DNA of 64,000 nucleotides, taken from assembly GCA_017506865.1 (NCBI GenBank), contig JAFCMP010000532.1, forward strand, positions 558,001-622,000, in the 5' to 3' direction. Position 1 is the stretch's first letter. Each line of letters begins with the position of its first letter. This document shows, in pieces, positions 60,461 through 64,000 of this stretch. This stretch comes from Tribonema minus. Its lineage: Eukaryota; Sar; Xanthophyceae; Tribonematales; Tribonemataceae. A model generated the notes under the pieces. It had not been told where the DNA came from. It worked only from the letters and a program-made list of their open reading frames with translations, and searched no databases. A program made the position numbers and the translations under genes.

Positions 60461-63400
60461 ATGTTGAGAGCGCATGACATGCCAGCTTCGGTGAGACCGA
60501 GGGAAGATGATGTACAGTCATGGCGGAACTTCGGCATGCTCAGTAACGTGTCGAAAAACTTGAGGCCACCGATGACAACATCACGTACAGATGCCGTCGA
60601 AGCTGCTTTGCCGTGCCTCAGTTCTACACGCGGTGCAGTCGAGCTGGATGGGGCAGGTGCACGTGAGCAACCACGCTGGACGGCAGCCACAGCAGCAGCA
60701 CACCAGCCTGACGCTCTTGCGAAGGAGCTCAGGGACTTCAATCAGGCGTACGGTCCGTTCGTCTCGGAGCATCCGTACCCAACTGACGTGCCAGATTATC
60801 GGCTGGTGCCGCCGGCCTTGGTCACCAGCGGTTGTATGGTGTCAACGTGGGAGCCCCGAGACGAGCTAGACTGCTGCGCGTCCTTCACCGACGATGATGA
60901 GGTCCTATGCACGGCCTACGAGCGGGTCGTGTGGACGGTGGCTGGGGTTCATCCTGACTCCGGTCGAGTCACGCTGGTCTGTGGCGGCGGCGCAGGTCCT
61001 AATGGTGAGATCCGTCCCAACAAGGACTTCGAGGCGGCGGATTGGAAGGAGGTATGGGTAACTGGCGAGGTCAGTCCATGGGCGCGTCAGGTTGGTGAGG
61101 TTGTCCTGTACTACAGCAGCAGTTACGCAGACAAGAAGGCCATGCCCTCTATCGCGCAGGTCACAGGTCATGCACAGCCAGTGTCACATCCGTTCTCGAA
61201 GGTGACTGATATGGTGCGTATCTGGCACCCTAGGCTCGGCAGGGAAGTGGAGATACCGGCTTGGCAGCTAGCGCCTTGTTGGTTGCCTCGTAACACTCGT
61301 CTGCTGGCACGCTGTGGACTTCCGGGGGTCACCACCGGCGATATTACGATGCTGGTGGAGGTGGAATGCTCGTTTGATGGCCAGGCTCGTCTGCGAGACA
61401 TTCGTTATGGTTATGGCGGAGTACTTGTACGTCCCATCATCAACGGCAAAAGACAGCCAACAGGCATGCTTGCGTGGCATAAGCTACAGCCACTGGGGCG
61501 CAGTGTATCTTCCTTCTGCACCCTACCTCCTGACCGGGCGCTGACGGACTCATACGTGATGGCCCCAACAGATGTCGAGGAGTGGGCTAGGCCGCTGGTG
61601 TACGCGTCTTCTCCCTCCTTGCTGGACTGTGCATCTACTTGCAATACGTCCAGTCCACTGCGCACGTGGTTGAGCTCTGTTGGTTACCGAGTTTCCTCGC
61701 ACCGCCCCAAGAATGGCCTTCAAGAGTTTCAGATGCAGCCCTCAGTGCTCCAGCGCAGCTCGTGTGCAGGCTATGCGCCGGCGGTGAGACGCGCAGTCAG
61801 TGCAGCAGGGTAGTGGATGGCGCAACCAGCAAGTCTCTGCGGATGCCGATGTGCTCGGCGGTCCAGGTTTGCTCTGGGCCAGGTGACTCCAGCGCGCACG
61901 GGAGGCGGCGTGCAGATGGCGATCATGCAAGTGCAATCACTGGCGGTGCTTTATCGACAGCGGTGGCTCGTCAGGGCGGCACTGCCGACAGAGGTACCAC
62001 GCCTACCACCCGCAACTGCGACATGGTCTCAACAGTCATTGGTGACGCGGACAGCGGCGCACAAGCGAGTACGCTCAGCATCGGTGGGGGCGGCGCTCAG
62101 TTGCATGTCGATGGCGGTGGTCGCGTTGGTGACGCGAGGCGAACGAGTGCTCCAACGACAACTGCTCCAGCGGCAGCAGAGACGCGTGTTTTGGCCAGAA
62201 CGCAGGCGCCGGCATGTGTTCCAGCCACAGTGCAGGCGGGCGCAGCTGCAGCACAAGCAGATGCAATGGAGGCTGTTGCGCAGCACGGGGTCGGAAGGAT
62301 GGAATCTGCTGGAGGAGAGTTTTCGTCAGGCATTCAGTCGGCTGCAGAACGCCTGGCTGCCACTGCAAGGTGTGCAGCAACTGGCGACGGCTTGCTCAAT
62401 GCTGCATCAGCATCAACATCAGTGTCAGGTAGTGACGCTGCTGAGCTGCAGTATCTCAGCCATGTTGCCATTGGAGAGGGCATCATCCTTGCTGGGCTGC
62501 CGGTACCACAAGTAGCTGATGGCAGCAGCAGGGGGCGTTGGGAAGACAGAACACCAGTGGGCGGTGGTGCATGTGAGTCAGAGCGGGCTACGGGCTCTGA
62601 ACATTGCGTGCCTGCTTCAGCGCTGTTCGAACATGATGCCAGCAGTGGTCATTGCCCTTCCGGGTGCACAGGTGCTGCTTGTGAACGTGGCAGCGATGCA
62701 CGGAACCCACACGCAATCAGTAACGTTGGTGTCAGTGCGCCTCTGCTGGTCAAGGGTGTCAATGGCAGTGCTCAGGGCTCGGGTACATCATCTTCGCCGA
62801 CGACACTGTGCGAACCTGCATTGGGCGCACCTCAGCAACACATGCCTCAGGCAGAGGTGATGTCAACAGCAGCTCAGGCGGGCGTAACGGCAGCACAGGC
62901 TGGTGCGAGTGGAGCGGTTGCAAAGCGTGGAAGTCAGGGCAAGGACACGGCATTTGCGGAGGTGGCACATCAGTCAGCGGTACGACGGGGCAAGGACACG
63001 GCATTTGAGGAGGTGGCACATCAGTCAGCGGTACAACAGGGCAAGGACACGAAATCTGCTGTGGTGGCACATCAGTCAGGTACTCTGTCGCCTGCACTAG
63101 GGTCGCTGTCCCTGCCTGCAGAAACCTCAGCTAGTACTGCAGGTACGGGATCGGCTCATGGCATCTTGTCTGCCGGCGCGCTAGCACTGTTGTCAGCAAC
63201 ACGCACTAGTGATGCTGGCACTGGATTGCAGTCTCGGAGCCATGCCGCTGTGGAAGGCGACAGCACCCTGGGCATCGTCGTGCCAGCGCGGCTGGAATTC
63301 GATGTTGGTAGCAGCGCACGAGGCTCAGCAACACTGACTGCTTGCCGGCATGGCAGCACTTCACCGAGCTCAGCACGGGCTGGTGTTTGCAACAGCGGCG

Positions 63401-63888
63401 CACCGGGCCAAGTGCAAACGACAGGTGTTCTCGTCAGCTGCTCACTCAGGCTCAACATAGCAATGGCGACTGCTGGCCTGAATGGCTGTGCGCCGGATGC
63501 AGCGGTGCTGCCTGAAGATCGAGGCAGCAGTGCTCAGTGTTCTGCAGGGGTCGCAGGTGCCGCATGTGAGATCAGCAGCATGTCACGGAGTCTGTTGCAG
63601 GGCGTGGACGGCAGTGTTCTGCAGCAGCTGTCAGAGTCGTTGATCAACAGTGCTGGCAGTGCTCGTCGCTCAACTCCGCCGGCGGAGGGTCATGGAAGTA
63701 TATTCACGTGCTCTGAGCAACACACAGGCTCTACGGATCCACCTGGCGGTCGTGGACAGAGGACAATGCAGAACATCTCAAAGCCACGTGTTCATTGCAG
63801 CAGTGCTCACAGCCCCATGCAGTTCTCGGACGCTGTTGGTGGCCATGGCAGCAACGCCCTGCAGCATGGCACCACGGACCGCTGGTGA
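60461..63888 (+). pseudogene. Coding tract of copy B: unknown N-terminal block plus low-complexity region
   Basis: Starts with ATG at 60461 (or the ATG 18 bases on, at MPASVRPRED). The first ~450 codons are non-repetitive and about 96% identical in protein to copy A; notable blocks are LVCGGGAGPNGEIRPNKDFE, VGEVVLYYSSSYADKK, VTDMVRIWHPRLGREVE and VSSHRPKNGLQEFQMQPSVL. No family recognised. The following Ser/Ala/Gly/Thr-rich part carries the 17-residue tandem repeat and AACERGSD/AACEISSM modules. The tract is not one intact gene. Confidence 0.5.
62938..63080 (+). repeat. 51-bp coding tandem repeat, copy B version
   Basis: Units at 62938-62988, 62989-63039 and a partial third at 63040-63080, encoding GKDTAFAEVAHQSAVRR, GKDTAFEEVAHQSAVQQ and GKDTKSAVVAHQSG. 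One unit more than copy A, showing repeat-number change since duplication. Confidence 0.85.
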
Positions 63889-64000
63889 GCATGGATGCTG
63901 CCCTTGGAACTCGGCATTGGAGACTAGTTCTGGCGGCAACTCATCCGACTCGACATCGACAGACGGGAGCGCCGATGGCAGCGCTTGCGTCTCGATGCAG

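Larger units (their letters stand above)
58807..64000 (+). mobile_element. Unknown large element, copy B (broken, runs off the window)
   Basis: Collinear with copy A but on the opposite strand: 58807-59125 matches the complement of 52780-53110, the leader and N-terminal block follow, and the window end (64000) matches the complement of about 48043. By eye the DNA is roughly 95% identical, so the duplication is recent relative to decay. Differences from copy A include one extra 51-bp repeat unit and a 99-bp in-frame extra segment at about 62570-62670. Looks broken by at least a few disruptions. Confidence 0.6.

Overview
This is nuclear DNA of an intron-rich, ciliated microbial eukaryote. Evidence: spliced genes with GT-AG and at least one GC-AG intron, a complete intraflagellar-transport gene (IFT140, 22 exons), a coronin, and short internal tracts of the telomere-type repeat TTAGGG. 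An alga or alga-like protist (prasinophyte, haptophyte or stramenopile grade) fits the gene set (GT14 glycosyltransferase of the plant/algal type, CIA30, a three-repeat ankyrin protein), but I cannot fix the lineage from the sequence. No tRNA, rRNA, CRISPR or prokaryotic signal was seen.

Layout. 1-40.3 kb is an ordinary gene region with six genes: a CIA30-domain protein (+, 183-4964, 5' end uncertain), an ankyrin-repeat protein (+, 5635-7731), NTAN1 (-, 8933-10114, intronless), coronin (-, 12399-15817), a GT14 glycosyltransferase (+, 16752-22297) and IFT140 (+, 23316-40276). Exon boundaries were chosen by splice motifs and checked for codon phase across every junction. Coronin and GT14 are divergent with about 0.9 kb between their start codons. 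The ankyrin gene and NTAN1 are convergent. Introns carry repeats: a tandem dimer of a 0.7-kb family in CIA30, and a clear 881-bp hAT-type non-autonomous transposon with 8-bp target duplication in IFT140.

40.3-64 kb is accessory. A decayed cytosine-5 DNA methyltransferase relic (-) lies beside a roughly 10.5-kb unknown element (copy A, 42.6-53.1 kb, read on -) bounded by 0.33-kb direct repeats. A second, very similar copy (copy B, from 58.8 kb, read on +) runs off the window end. The two copies form a large inverted repeat (arms at least 5 kb, about 5.7-kb spacer). The element has a non-repetitive N-terminal coding block of about 450 codons, then a very long tract rich in Ser, Gly, Ala, Thr, Cys and His with recurring modules. 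I recognise no reverse transcriptase, integrase, transposase or capsid in it. Both copies look broken.

The six host genes have unrelated jobs (complex I assembly or a related CIA30 role, N-degron processing, actin regulation, glycan synthesis, ciliary retrograde transport) and do not form a functional cluster. The items most worth follow-up are the inverted pair of unknown elements, the low-complexity insert inside the GT14 domain, and a 12-bp palindrome that recurs four times.
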